Below are positions 32,829 to 45,950 of a stretch of DNA of 64,000 nt, piece by piece; the stretch's first letter is position 1; the number at the start of each line of letters is the position of its first letter. Under the pieces are notes generated by a model. It searched no databases. It had not been told where the DNA came from and saw only the letters and a list, made by a program, of their open reading frames with translations. The stretch is from Symsagittifera roscoffensis (lineage: Eukaryota > Xenacoelomorpha > Acoela > Convolutidae): the NCBI RefSeq assembly GCF_963678635.1, contig NC_087066.1, positions 63,928,282 through 63,992,281 of the forward strand, read 5' to 3'. The position numbers and the translations under genes were made by a program.

Positions 32829-33201
32829 GCGCACAGACATATCGGCCAAATACAACTCAGCCAATTTGAAATTCAGACAATTCAGCCAAAAATATACAAA
32901 CATTTCAGCCAGTTTTAGAAAATGCTAAGTTCGAAAGAAAAAAATCGGAATTGGAGCTATTTCTCGGTTTAAGGTCGCCGGTGGGCGCGCTACGCATTCG
33001 TCGCCGCTTTGCGGCGATAACCTGCTCTAAATTTCGTATAGAGTCCTACCCTCTGTTGGCAAGCTCGCAACACGTTGGCGCGACTGCGGCGGTCACCATT
33101 ATTGGCTGAATTGTCTCTGGCTGAATTGTCTGCATACTTTTGACTGAATTGTCTGAATTTCAAATCAGCTGAATTGTCTTTGGCCGAATTGTCTGGACGC
33201 G
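32829..33201. mobile_element. Mutator-like non-autonomous element with 9-bp target duplication
   Basis: ATTTAAACG is perfectly repeated at 32820-32828 and 33202-33210. The left end GCGCACAGACATATCGGCC pairs with the right end, whose complement reads GCGTCCAGACAATTCGGCC. Inside each arm the motif GACAATTCAGCCA recurs several times, in opposite orientation on the two sides. The core is GC-rich (CGTCGCCGCTTTGCGGCG). A 9-base duplication with longer inverted repeats is typical of Mutator-like elements. An open frame across it encodes only the repeated motif (KDNSA, RDNSA), so I call no gene. Confidence 0.7.
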
Positions 33202-33210
33202 ATTTAAACG

Positions 33211-34113
33211 CCGTTATAGCTCTAACAGGCATGAGGTTAAAATCAAACCAAAAAAGAGCTCGGAAATCGAGCAAAACTTGATTGAAAAATAAACTATGGA
33301 CAATATATTATAATTAATTAAATTTGTAATCCATTTGAAGTCAGGTTAACACTTGTCTCAATTGATGCAAAAAAGTTCAGTTAGGACTTGGTAAGAATCT
33401 TGAGAAAATGTATAGAAAAAGAGATTTTCTCGCATAACGAGAATTTTTAAGATATTTAACTTTAACACAATTTTTTCTAATCGTGGAAAAGTTTCTGCGC
33501 TTCCTTGTAGTTATCATATAACACTGATTAGCTGCGTTGTTAAACTACCAAGTTTTTAAACTCAACATTAGCGGTCGAAAACAAAAAAAAACAACAATTT
33601 GAACTTAGACATTGTTCAGTTTTTTCTAAATTAAAAGGCGTATAACAACATTCATTGCAAAAGTTTGACATACTTGACAAAAATTTGACATATCGAAAAA
33701 CAAAAAATTATTGATCAAAGTTTTCGGGCATTTGTATTCTTCAGAGTTTATCAATTAGCAAAACATCTCAAACAAAAATTTCATTTTCCTGAAACATCAA
33801 AAAATAATTACTATGTTGGCAGCTTTAGAATCCGTATTGAGAATCGAAATTCATCAGATGTTTAGCTTCTGGGGATAGTTTGAAGTCATAAATTATCAAA
33901 GAGGTGTTCAAAAATACCGGATCGCAAATTAGGTTTCCCATATACGACCTGAAAACGGACCTGAAAAAGTTCAAAGTTCCTTTTATAGCCATTCTAATCT
34001 AGTAAAATGAAAAACCTTGCCCATCCCATTATGAAACCAATCTGTCAATTTTCATTAGGAATCTGAGACAAACTAGAAAGAGAGTTACCATCTTTTATGC
34101 ACAGCAAGACTTT
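33211..34113. other. Unassigned AT-rich sequence
   Basis: I see no gene or recognised repeat. Confidence 0.4.
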
Positions 34114-34646
34114 TTGTTCCGACTTTCGATACGAAAGTAACGGAATATTTGTGCTCGGGGTGGGTTTTTTTTTCTTCAGACAAATTTCGACTTTTTAACT
34201 AGCCATTTTTGACGAAATTTTTCTATATCATTCGAAAGGTATTGTTGTCCTGAGCTCAAATTTGAAAAGATATTTCACCTTTGATCATTTTTCGTAGGGT
34301 TACGGGGGTTTAAAGATTGTCATTTCGGCCAATTGGGGACAATTAACGCGCGATATATTTCGCGTTATTAACGCGTAAGAGGAGAGTTATTCCATCTTAG
34401 AAATCGTTCCAAATTAGTTAAAAGAAGCCTATTTGCCATAATTGGTTTGTTACAAGGAGCGAAATTTATCCTTTTGTACTGTATATGGCGTGTGGGGGGA
34501 TGATTCTTATAAAAAATTTCAAATTTTGGAAATTTTTTTTTTCATTTCGTTTTATTTCATTGAGTTTTTTAATGTTATTACTGCTCCATAAACCTTAAAA
34601 GGCAGTCGGAACATTCAGGGCTTCGCCTTGATACCAGCAGTCTTGT
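34114..34646 (+). repeat. R1 repeat, full length
   Basis: It runs from TTGTTCCGACTTTCGATACG to ..CCAGCAGTCTTGTT with every internal block present. It is a good representative of the family. It is preceded by CAAGACTTT, which resembles the complement of the R1 3' end. Confidence 0.9.
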
Positions 34647-34995
34647 TTGAGGTTTTTAGCAACTTTTTGTTGTCATGGAATCCATAATCAAATGGTTAAA
34701 ACACTGTGCAGCTCCAAATTTTTGCCTGAATAGTTAAAGTTGCGACATCCAGAACGCATTGCGAAATCAATAGAGAAATAGGATCATTTGGGTGCATTAC
34801 CTTAGCTTGTTCCATATGAATTTGGCTTCCCGCAGTGAAGTTCCATGGATAATCACCTAATTGCGTGGTCAAAAATATTGCCAGTATAATCGATTATAAT
34901 TTACACCATTAGATTCTATTTTTAAAGAAAAACTATATCGATAATCATCTATTAAAAATCCATTGTCATGGATTATAATGGCTTATAATCTCTAT

Positions 34996-35303
34996 ATTTT
35001 TGCTACGACTTTGTTTACGAAAGTAACAGAATATTTGTGCTCGGGTTAGGTTTTTTTTTCAGACAAATTTAGACTTTTTCACTTGAAATTTTTGACGGAA
35101 TTTTTTATATCATTCAAACAGTTTTGTTGCCTTGAACTTGATATTGAAAAGATATTTCACCTGTGATATTTTTAGTAAAGTTATGGGGATTTAAACATTG
35201 TGGCCAATTTGGGATATTTAACGCGCAATATAGTCCTCGCTATTAGCGCTATTAACGCGTAAGCGGAGATTTAATCCTTCTTAAAAATTGTTCTAAGATT
35301 GAT
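34996..35303 (+). repeat. R1 repeat, 3'-truncated
   Basis: It starts with a diverged GCTACGACTTTG..CGAAAGTAACAG and runs to the AACGCG block and TTTAATCC, then is lost at about 35303. A TAATCGATTATAATC-type palindromic stretch flanks it (34880-34990) and recurs at 35770-35870 and 52060-52160. Confidence 0.7.
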
Positions 35304-36969
35304 AGTTTGATCTCATGTACACAAAGTCATTGCATTGAAGACGTCTTTGACGTCACATTACGTATCTAAAAAGAGAACAAAGGATGAGGAATCATTGTGA
35401 GAAATTAACCAATTGAGATCTAGTTGTTTTATATGAACTTCAACATGGTAGCAGGAGGTTAATAGACATTTATTTCAAGGATGACACGAAGAGGATTGTG
35501 GAAAGAAAAAAGGATAAGTACGATGAAAACGAGAAAAACATCGCAAATGAATGAAGACAATGAAGGGACACCGACGGGGGACACAATAACGCAATTCAAT
35601 TGGATGCCACAGACTTAGTAGAAGAATATAGGAGATGGAAGAAAAAGTTATTGTGGTAGAGTGAGTGTACACAAACTCCATTGGAGATGCAGGCACCACC
35701 TGTCATTATGAATGGGATAACAAATGCAGAATTGAACGAAGTAATTATTGGGTTGAACTGGTTTCTCTTTTTTTTGTTTTTTAATGGATTATGATTATCC
35801 AGTTTTTAGGAGCTTAATCCAGTTTTTAGGAGCTTAATGGAGAATCCATTATAATCGATTATGATCCATGGAACCTCATTGCAGGTTTGTCTTGGAACGC
35901 GCTATTTGTCAGTTAAATCTGCATTTTGTTCTTGGAATTTGCCTTAATTACTGGAATTTGCATTTTGTTCTCTACAGAATACAGTAAAATATAGTTTATA
36001 TAATGTTTCAATTGTTCCAGGGTCAATTTGTACCATTGAACAAGAGCAAAACAAAACATTCAAAACTGATCGGAAATTTTTTTTAACGCTGCAGTTTATT
36101 CTGTACGACGAAGACATTCAACTACTGAGACTGAAACCTGAATACCGAGAATACTGAGACATGCAGTGAGGTTTATCTTAATTTCTTAAATGCTATCAAA
36201 ATCATCAAACAGTGTATCTATGGGCGCTTTTTCCTCCCCCCCCTACAATCCACACAAGCATCAGTTTATGGTCTAACGAGAAGTTTCACAAGGTTGATTA
36301 TGAAGATCAAATGTGTTTGTCATGGCTTACTTTATCAGCATGTCAATTTCATGACAATCGGACATTTTGAACAATATTTTTAATTATAAAAAAATGCAGG
36401 TGGGGGGGGGAGGAAAAAAGTCTAAGTCTGTATCTTGAAAGCTAAGAAGTGCTTGTTTTTTAGTTTTTTAAATTTATCTTTGTTATTGCTTTACTTTTGA
36501 ACTTCACGGGCCGCAGTTACTTCATAATTGCTCTTTAGATTTAAAAGAGTCTTTTAATCAAGCTTCTATAATTTCACACATGAGTGGTTTTCTTTGTTCA
36601 CACCGGGCCAAAAAAATGTTGTTACACAGTGCCGAAAACTATTTTGAACTTGTTTATACTAATCCCAAATCAATGACAAGTAAATGAATTCAAATCGACG
36701 GAAGTTGCAAAGTCAAAAATGACCGTTTCAGTTGATGGTGCTTGTTAAACCAACAAAAGTTATCGAAGCTCGGCGTCATGAATTGTTCTGAACAGTGTAG
36801 GATCGTTGATACTAACACTTTTTTTGGCAATTTCAGAATTCGATTGTACGTTTTACCTTGAAAAATGCATGCAGTAAAGTGAAGGTTAATGAAAAAAACG
36901 TAGCTTGGTATTCGCTAATCAATATGATAAATAGAAGAGCAAACAAATAACCAATCTCAAAACTGAAAA
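35304..36969. other. Unassigned sequence
   Basis: No gene is supported. CTTTTTCCTCCCCCCCC near 36226 and its inverted counterpart near 36395 may be the ends of a ~200-bp inverted-repeat element. Confidence 0.35.
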
Positions 36970-39000
36970 ATTAGTCCCTCATCTGAAGAAATTTATAAGA
37001 CGGTGCTAATATAGTGGACCCTATTTCAATCAAAACTAAGGAAACAATTTTATGAAAATCATAGGACGGATACTAGAGATGATTTGACCCGGGCATGCAA
37101 AACACCGGACCCCTCGTATAACCTGCCTTAAGTGATAACGGTTCCCGGAAAAGCAAAAAGCCCATAATCTAGTGGTTAGAAGGGGATCAAAGTATAACAT
37201 AAACTTAGTTGAGGGAAGCTTAAGTTTAGAACCCCTCACTCCCTGGACCTCTACTTCCAATAAAATGCCCCAAGCAAGTAGTCCCCTCCCCGACTTCCGG
37301 AACACGACATTTCTTCGCCCCCAACAAAAGCAGCGAGTCTAAATTTTTGGATATCATGAGTAGTGACAAGGGGCATCTTAATTTATTATTTGAGCGAAAT
37401 CTGACGCTTGAACCGGAATTTATTAGCACTTGAGAAACCTTAAACACCTTAAACCAATAGGCAACTGGAGCAATATAAAAAAAAGGCATATTGATTTTAT
37501 GGCAGCAAGAGACGTTAAACGCCAGGCTCCCAAAAGGTCACTCGTGAATGAAAATCAACCGGCGACTCCTTACGATGTTATTAGCCTTTTCTCGGGAAAA
37601 GTGACGATGGAACTTAGAAATAGGATAACCCGGAAAGTATTAATGAGATAGGAATAAAACGTAGTAGGTACGACACCTTTGGAATTCCGAACCTAAAAAT
37701 TAAGTAGTGACCATTAAATCACCTTTAGGCGTTTAGGAGCAAAATTGCATAGAAAACCTGGATTAGAAACTGAAACTGAATCGCCCAATTTAGTTATAAT
37801 TTTGGGAGATCTTATCCATTGGGAACTGCAGCAGAAGCTGAAAAGAATATAGTTTTTACATTGTAATATTGAAATGGAGAATTTAAGTGAAGGGAACTTG
37901 GCAAATAAAGTTTTCAGCTCAGCTTGCTGATTAAGCTATTAATAGAAAATCAACTAAGTTAAAGAAAAGTGGGTCAGAGGAAAGTGGCAGTAATAGGAGC
38001 ATAGCATGGAAAGTATGTCTCTTTAAAAATTTAAATGAGCAGGATCTTTACTAACATCCCATGTGGTGGCTTCATGACCTAATTTGACCCCTAAAAAGCC
38101 ACTAATTTTCCCTTAATAGCTAGAAAGCTTGGACTGGAATAAAGTATAGCTGGAAATTTTAAATGTATGGAAAGAATTAGCTACCCTTGAAAAGTGTCTT
38201 CCCTTACCCCTAAGAGATCGGTAAGGTAACGTGATAATTTATTAGGAATCTTGGTAGATTTGTTAATTAAACATAATTCGATTTAGAGGTGATATTGTAC
38301 TTGATATGTGCACATCCTAGTTAAAGATTAATCTAATAAAATCGGAACTTAAGACTATTATTTCAGCAGGATAGCTTAGGTGAAATTTTGCAAACGAGGT
38401 ACAAAAGTAAAACTTCAGGACTTGTAGGGACGTGCAAAACTCTATTTATAGCAAAATCTCAAGCAGGTGGACATAGCGAAGAGGTTACTGGTAGCCTATC
38501 CTTAACAGAACATAATTAAGAACTAGTGAGAAGAGTTGTGTTTTAGTTGTTAAAAGGAGAAAAATTAGTTCGAAGACAGCAGATAGTTGGTTCTCGTCAG
38601 AGTGAGAACAGTGATTCTTGAAGTTGATGAGATCAGTTAAAGTACCTCAAAGGAATCATGATCCGTAGAGATACTACTAATGTCAGCAAGTCGAACTGAG
38701 TAGTTGCGTGGAGTTGCTGTGTGTAACTGGTTAATTAAAATTCTCTAGTGAGAAAGAATAGTTTAGTTGAGTTAGGTGGAAGTTAAACTGAAATTAGACA
38801 ATTGTGCTAAGAAATTGCAGACCCTTTTGTTAGACTAGATGATTAGATCTTGTTCTAGCCGCTTAAAATTTTTTGGACGTATAATTTTTGATTTTAGTTA
38901 CCGTTGGAAATTCTTGTGATCGTATGGAGCAGAAGAGACAGCCTTATGTGCCGTACAAAAAGAAACAAATAGCTTAAATCACTATGGAGTAGTTGCCATC
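36970..39000. other. Unassigned 2-kb block of distinct composition, free of R1 copies
   Basis: Base composition is more balanced than the surroundings, with many AG-rich stretches. There is no R1 or GGAATCC motif and no open frame above about 90 codons; frames at 37036-37489 (minus) and 37430-37651 (plus) show no recognised domain. It could be a decayed retroelement leader, an intron-rich gene or a structural RNA. A short resemblance to large-subunit rRNA (AGATAGTTGGTTCTC near 38581) is not backed by other conserved rRNA blocks. Confidence 0.35.
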
Positions 39001-39103
39001 AACTTAACCCTTTCAGGACCGTGGATAGCAGTAATTCTCGGTCGCCCCGCTGAATTAATTGCCCAAAGGACCGCTTTGCAGTGCCGCTTTGCAGTGTTCT
39101 TAC

Positions 39104-39107
39104 GAGA

Positions 39108-39159
<52 letters not shown>

Positions 39160-39188
39160 GAAAGAGAGAAAGATAGGGAGAGAGAAAC
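39104..39188 (+). repeat. GA/GATA microsatellite
   Basis: A GATAGATAGA start is followed by about 17 GA dinucleotides and a degenerate GAAA/GA tail. Confidence 0.95.
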
Positions 39189-40602
39189 AACCTAGAGAAG
39201 CAATCCCCTTTGTCTACAAATAGACAATTTACTCAACAAGTCAGCAAATGGTCAAACTTTCTTCTCGGTTTCGCTCCAAAATAAAACAGTATTGAAACAA
39301 ATTGTCATCAATTTACAAACAGAACTTTAATTTTTCAATTATCTTCCTTTTTCGGCACTGTTGAACACACTTCCATTTCCGGCTCGGCACTGTTGAACGC
39401 TCCAATGAACGCTTGATCAGGCTTTCTTAAACTTGTTTTGAGTTCAATTTTTAAAGTATCAGGGCTTTTTTTGGGGTTTCTCAGACAAACATGAATATAC
39501 GTTTCTGTGTAAAAGTTTCACCTCATAAAGTCACAAAAAAATTTTTAGCACAAATTGAGGTTTTTCGAACATCATACTAGCTTAAAAAATGAATTAATTA
39601 GTTTGCCTCATTTTTTAGAATTATATCTGAGCCTGCCATTTTTGCCGCTTCTGCTACACTCGAATGGGAAATTTACGTTACCAGCTATATAAAACAAAAC
39701 TTAAAAAATTTTAAATTTGGCAACAAAATTTCAATCGACTATAATTTTACAAAATTTGGCCGCATGTTATATATCTTTTTTCTTGATTTCAGTGTATTTA
39801 TGTTTTCACGCGGGAGAAGCTATTGAAAACAAATTAATATTTATGTCGGCTGTTGTTAAGTCCACCGAATAGATTTGAAAATCCGATAAAAACTATCAAG
39901 ATTCAATTTTGCCAAAAATACATTAGGTGCGAGCAAAATTTTGAAAAAAAAACAGGATGGCTTTCAGTTTTAAGGGACACGTTGATACGTTTTGATTAGA
40001 AAAGCGCGTTCTTTTTGTTCAGCAATTATTTTTTAATAACTAGTGAAGGCGGAATGGCGTCATTCAGACAGTTTCATTTTTTGTCCGCCAAAAAGGATGC
40101 TGTAAATTAGTACCAATGGTGGAATTAAAGTCTTGCATCCCTGGGTGGCGGGCGTGTCCCCCCAGGTAAATCCACTACTCGTCATATTCTTCTTAATCGA
40201 GTTCTCTCCTTCTCAGAATTCATGAAAGCTTTCTGAAGATTTGCAAGATTTCCATTCAATTTGCAAGTCTGGCAAGATTTGATTTCCATTTGCATTACTC
40301 TTGCAAGATGTTGCAATCTATTACAAACTTAGTTCTATGTTACTTTGCTGCTATTGGAATTTTCAGTGTTTTCTGAAGTTTTTGCCATTCTCAAGAAAAC
40401 CAAAATCTCACAACAAAGGCGAAGGGAACAAGGGTAAGCAGATACAACTTCAATGTTTATAAAGGTTTTCAATCTATTGAGAAAAACTTTTTCGCAATAT
40501 TTAATTTGGAGTTGACCTTTGAAAAAACTAATTGTGTTAGAAACTCAAGAAATTTTTTTCTTTTTAATTTTTAACTTTTCTTTTTATTTTTTTTTATTTT
40601 TT
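39189..40602. other. Unassigned AT-rich sequence
   Basis: No gene is visible. CGGCACTGTTGAAC occurs twice near 39353 and 39385. A TTGCAAGATTTG-type motif recurs around 40250-40330 and again at 42100-42660. Confidence 0.4.
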
Positions 40603-42090
40603 ACTTGTAAAAAAGCCTCATAGTCTAACACTACTAATTTTTAAGGGAGATTGGTTAACCTCGTTCTTTTCGTTCCTATTTTAAGTCAATTAGCTCTCAT
40701 TCGAAGATCATTCGAGATATTTTTGCGGTTTTAATCTTTCCAGCTTAGCAAAATATTTGATCATTTCCTTATTGCATTCAACTGCAAATATAGATTTTTT
40801 TACACAAAATGCATAAATTATATGTCAGCAGCGAAATTGTACCTGGCTATGCAAGGTTTGTATTCCAAATTGAGATTGCAAACTATATGTTTATTCGAAA
40901 AAATTGGACGCTGTAAAAGTAGAACCCCGGTGAATTAACAATCACTATTTCTATGGGGAACAGTTTTGCATAGACTTTAAAAAGCAATCAAACCCAGACT
41001 TGATTTCCTGAACGGTGGGCTTTACCAGTTCCTAAATTCGCTAATTATTTTACTCTTTTAATTGTGTGCTCTCAAAAAAGCAAACAATTTTTTGAAAAAT
41101 CAAATGAGCCTTCTTAAAATTCTACATTTTAGATGACAAGGGATTTGCAGTCAGCCTCATGTCAAGGCTTAAAACGCAGTGGTTATCGTTACTTGTAAAA
41201 AAAGCCTCATAGTCTAACACTACTACATTTTAAGGGAGATTGGTTAACCTCGTTCTTTTCGTTCCTATTTTAAGTCAATTAGCTCTCATGCGAAGATCAA
41301 TCGAGATATTTTTGCGCTTACGGAAAAATCATTGCCCAATTTTAAGCTCTAATTCTAACTACACGGACAGAAGTCTACAAGGTTTTAATCTTTCCAGCTT
41401 AGCAAAATATTTGATCATTTCCTTATTGCATTCAACTGCAAATATAGATTTTTTTTGCACAAAATGCATAAATTATATGTCAGCAGCGAAATTGTACCTG
41501 GCTATGCAAGGTCTGTATTCCAAATTGAGATTGCAAACTATATGTTTATTCGAAAAAAATTGGACGCTGTAAAAGTAGAACCCCGGTGAATTAACAATCA
41601 CTATTTTTAGGGGGAACAGTTTTGCATAGATTTTAAAAAGCAATCAAACCCAGGCTTGATTTACTAAACGGTAGGCTTTCCCAACTCCTAAACCCGCTAA
41701 TAATTTTACTCTTCTAACTTGTGTGCTGTCAAAAGTGTAAACAATTTCTTGAAAAATCAAATGAGCCTTCTTAAAATTCTACATTTTAGATGACAAGGGA
41801 TTTGCAGTCAGCCTCATGTCAAGGCTTAAAACGCAGTGGTTATCGTTACTTGTAAAAAAAGCCTCATAGTCTAACACTACTACATTTTAAGGGAGATTGG
41901 TTAACCTCGTTCTTTTCGTTCCTATTTTAAGTCAATTAGCTCTCATTCGAAGATCATTCGAGATATTTTTGCGCTTACGGAAAAATCATTGCCCAATTTT
42001 AAGCTCTAATTCTAACTACGCGGACAGAAGTCTACAAGGTTTTAATCTTTCCAGCTTAGCAAAATATTTGATCGTTTTCTTATTGTATTC
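40603..42090 (+). repeat. Tandem duplication, three copies of a ~657-bp unit
   Basis: Copies start ACTTGTAAAAAA(A)GCCTCATAG at 40603, 41191 and 41848. The first is shorter (588 bases) because it lacks ~65 bases beginning CTTACGGAAAAATCATTGCC. The third breaks off at about 42090. Similar 110-codon frames in copies two and three (41240, 41897) simply follow the duplication. Confidence 0.85.
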
Positions 42091-42099
42091 AAGAATTGC

Positions 42100-44299
42100 A
42101 TTCAATTTGCAAGTTTTTTGCGAGATTTGGGCTCCATTTGTGAGAAATTTGCAAATTGCTGCATACTTGTACCAAAAAAAGCTCTTAATTTTTTTGGCTT
42201 TGGTATTTTCAACCAATTTTGAAGTTTCTTCATGTCTCTGACAGGTACTCAACAGAGCTTCAAAGCAGACACGAAGGGATCAAAAGAAAACATTACAAAA
42301 TAACTGTTTATAAAGGTAGGTATCTGTTTTGAAATTTTTTCAAAACAGTTTTTTTTGGAGTTAATCTTGAAAACATTAAACTTTAAAGTAATTCAGAGGT
42401 TTTTATACTCTTATTAATCCTATAATAATTGTTATTGAAATTTTTTTTAAAACTGCAATTTTAGATCGTACATACTGCAGGAAAAATGAATCATCGATGA
42501 AATTTTACGTTGTTAAGGGAATGCAAGTCTTGCGAGATTTAGATTCTTAGTTAAAAATCCAAATCTTGCAAATTTTTTGCAAGATTTGCTATCCAAATTG
42601 AGAATGCAATAATATTGCAGTATTCTTGCAAGATTTGTATTCTTTTTTCTAGAAAGATTTGCGTTTCAAAAAACTTCACGCAAGCCAATTTCTCATGCTT
42701 ACTATATTGTTGAATGGTATTTTATCACTATCAAAACTTGCTTAGTACTAAAGTTTACGCGCAAAAACTAGCAAAGCTGCATTGCTTTACCCACAACCAA
42801 TAAAACAACAGGTTTAGATTCCAATAAAATTTCAGAAAAAAAAACACTTTAAAAAAAATGTAGCTAGAAAAATGTTTGTTGTCTTTTTGATCTACAAGTT
42901 CCGTTTCACTAGAGTTCCAACGACTCATCTCATTCATTGTAACTATAGGTTGAAGATCTATTAATACCACTGGAGCATATTGATACTTTAGGCAACAAAA
43001 CTGCACTCATGGAGATGAATCACGGAAATTATCTTTTAACTCTGTACGATCGCGTTTTTATAATGTCATTAAATATGTTGTATTTACTTCCTTGGTTGTT
43101 TGTCCCATAATTGAATTGTGTCAAAAAATCAAGTCAAATTTTACTGGCCAACAAAAAAAACTTTGAATCATATTCCATGAGCTAAATAACAAAAACGACA
43201 GAACATTCAGACAAATGTCATTTAAGTAATTTTTTCCACGCAATCACCATGAAGAAAATTTTATTTTCCTGAAGCTTTAAATTTCTGAGACATTTTTTGG
43301 TGGCAAAACACTTTGTAAAAAGCCTCAATTTTTAGACGTAATAACGCAGTCATGTAAAATAGTTTCAATTCTTCACTCAAAAAAATACAATTTTGGATTA
43401 TGTTTGCTAATCAGTAGTTGTTTTTTAATCTATCTTGAACATTTTTTACGAATTCGTTTCGACTTACAACTGTTCTTGGCTTTCTGTGCCCAATCAACTG
43501 AAACATAAAATTTGTCAGCTTGTCAGTTTTGCGCGGACTTCGAGCCAGAAACTATAGCTAGTTGCTGCAGATTGCAATAGGCAGACGAATTCCAATATTT
43601 CACGCAGATTCCGCAAAACTGTAAAAAACAAAACTTCGTTGGATTTCATAAATTGTTCCAAGTTCCGGAATATTTGTTATGACTTCCGCATTTTTGTAAG
43701 ATTTTCAAGCGATTTTGTTTCACTTTTTTGGTCATGGAGTCCAAAACCAAGAAGATCAAAGAAAACTAGCAAGGTTGCGGATCCAGAGACCAATAAATTT
43801 TAAATGCTTGGGGATTCCTCTGACAATTCAAAAAAATATGGCCATGTTATGTAGATTCTCAAATTTTGGAATAAGAGAAAATAAACGAAAATCTTTGCTC
43901 GCTTTTTCATTTTTTTTGTTTTCACATCTATCATGTTTTTTGTGAGTCTCTAGGAGTATTTCAAAATAGCTAAAAAAGCTAATTTGTGTCGCTATTTTAA
44001 CTTTTAAGGTCATGCTGCATTTGTACTTATACAAAACTAACTGTCGCTGAGCTATAAAACTAACTGTCGCTGAGCACTTCAGATTTGTTAAATGATCAAG
44101 TTTATTTTTTTGCATACATTTGGCAAATTATGTTTCAAAAAAACTCCAATTTTATTGTATAAAATTACTCTCACTTTATTCCCTCCCTCGCATTGGTTGT
44201 AGTGTTGAGTGAATCCATAGTATTCGCGAACAAATTGTTTCGGTGCGAAAGGAACTATTTATGATATAAGCAGACAATTGTGATAGTTCAATTCTGTTA
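42100..44299. other. Unassigned AT-rich sequence
   Basis: The TTGCAAGATTTG motif recurs in 42100-42660. A direct repeat of about 20 bases (AACTAACTGTCGCTGAGC) lies near 44040-44075. No gene is supported. Confidence 0.4.
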
Positions 44300-44817
44300 T
44301 TGTTCCGACTTTTGATACGAAAGTGACGGAATATTTCTGCTCGGGGTAGGTTTTTTTTCTTCAGACAAATTTCGACTTTTTAACTAGCCATTTTTGACTG
44401 AATTTCTTTATATCATTCGAAAGGTGTTGTTGTCTTGAGCTCAAATTTGAAAAGATATTTCACCTGTGATCATTTTTCGTAAAGTTACGGGGGTTTAAAG
44501 ATTGCCATTTTGGCCAATTTGGGACAATTAACGCGCGATAAATTTCGCGCTATTAACGCGTAAGCGGAGATTTAATCCGTCTTTTAAATCGTTCCAAATT
44601 GGTTGAAAGAAGCTTATTTGCCATAATTGTTTTGTTACAATGAGCAAAATCTATTCTTTTAAACTTTATATGGCGTGTGGGGGGATGATTTCATAAAAAA
44701 AATTCAAATTTTAGAAAAAAAATTTTTCATTTTTTTAAATTATATATACTACTGCTCGATAAACTTGAAAAGGCAGTCGGAATTTTCAGGGCTTTGCCCT
44801 GATACGAGCAGTCTTGT
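44300..44817 (+). repeat. R1 repeat, full length
   Basis: It runs from TTGTTCCGACTTTTGATACG to ..GATACGAGCAGTCTTG with all internal blocks. Confidence 0.9.
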
Positions 44818-45523
44818 ATCATTTTAAAATGTTTTCAGGTTGAATGATTAAGTAAACTAATGACAATTTTTAGTTGTTGTAGGATAGCATTACGTAAAAG
44901 AGTGCAATATGACTGATTTCTAGTCTCTTGGGTTGATCAAAAACTTCTTAGAACACAATTCCATATGTACAATAAATTGTCAGAAATCTCTGTGATCTTC
45001 ATTTTCACGATTTTGAAAGTTGTATGAGAAGTATTTTTTCATGGACCAAAAAAAAACGATTAACTCAAAGCACTTAATTTTGGACGCTCTTGCATTTACG
45101 ATGCATAGAAAACCACTAAAAATGTCTTAGAGCTGTCTATCACAAATGATATAAAAAAAGTAACAAATTTTAATTTTTGGCAAAACTTTTCAACGATGAT
45201 TATTTTGAAAATTTCAAATTTTAAATTATCAAACATTGATACAGAAGAAATAGGAGAGTTCAGCGTTTTTGAAAAAAAAAGTTTTAAAGGGAAAGGAAAA
45301 AAATCTAACATTAGTGTATCCAGGACTACGTCATGCACACAAAAATTTAAATTGTGCATGCAAAAAACGTTTCTGGCTTCTCAATGCAAGATTAACCATC
45401 CGTTGTTTTTTTATTTTCCTTGATTTATGGAAAAATGGGGACTCCATTCGGCTCAAGAAAAATATCGATTCAAAAACAAATAAAATTAATGGCTCGCCCA
45501 ATTAAACTTAATTTGAAAAATTC

Positions 45524-45950
45524 AACAAGACTGCTCGTATCTTGACGGAATCTCGAATTTTCGACTGCTTTTAAAGATCAATGCAAAATTGTTCCCCTTA
45601 AAAATTTTGATTGCCATTTAAAAAAAAATGAATTATATGAAACAAAATTTTTTTTTATTGAAAATCATCCCACACACACAATCTAAAATAAGAAATAGTA
45701 ATTAAAGTTTTAGTTAATCTTAAATTCATTTTGAAACTGTTTCTATGATGGGGATCAAACCTCGTCCGATTATGCGTTGATAGCACAATATATAACGCGT
45801 TTAATGTCTCAGATTGGCCAAATTGGCAACATTTTGAACACAATAACTTCACGAAAAAATTTATTGTTTAAATTTGAGCTCAAGACAACATTACTTTTGG
45901 AACATTCACAATTAAAAAAGTCGAAATTTGTAGGAGAATAACATGAATGT
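45524..45950 (-). repeat. R1 repeat, diverged
   Basis: It starts AACAAGACTGCTCGTATC and keeps the ATAACGCG and TCAAGACAACA segments on the minus strand, but with many substitutions and no clear 5' hairpin. The interval 44818-45523 holds no gene. Confidence 0.6.

Noticed and set aside
32990-33274. 94-codon minus-strand frame as a gene
   Set aside because: It encodes the inverted-repeat motif of the Mutator-like element and extends past its target duplication.
38581-38640. Large-subunit or mitochondrial rRNA fragment (AGATAGTTGGTTCTC)
   Set aside because: Only this short phrase matches. I found none of the other strongly conserved large-subunit blocks nearby.
41240-42241. Two similar ~110-codon frames (start MVNLVLFVPILSQLAL) as a duplicated gene
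   Set aside because: They lie in the 657-base tandem repeat, the first repeat copy does not keep the frame, and no family or splice context is evident.
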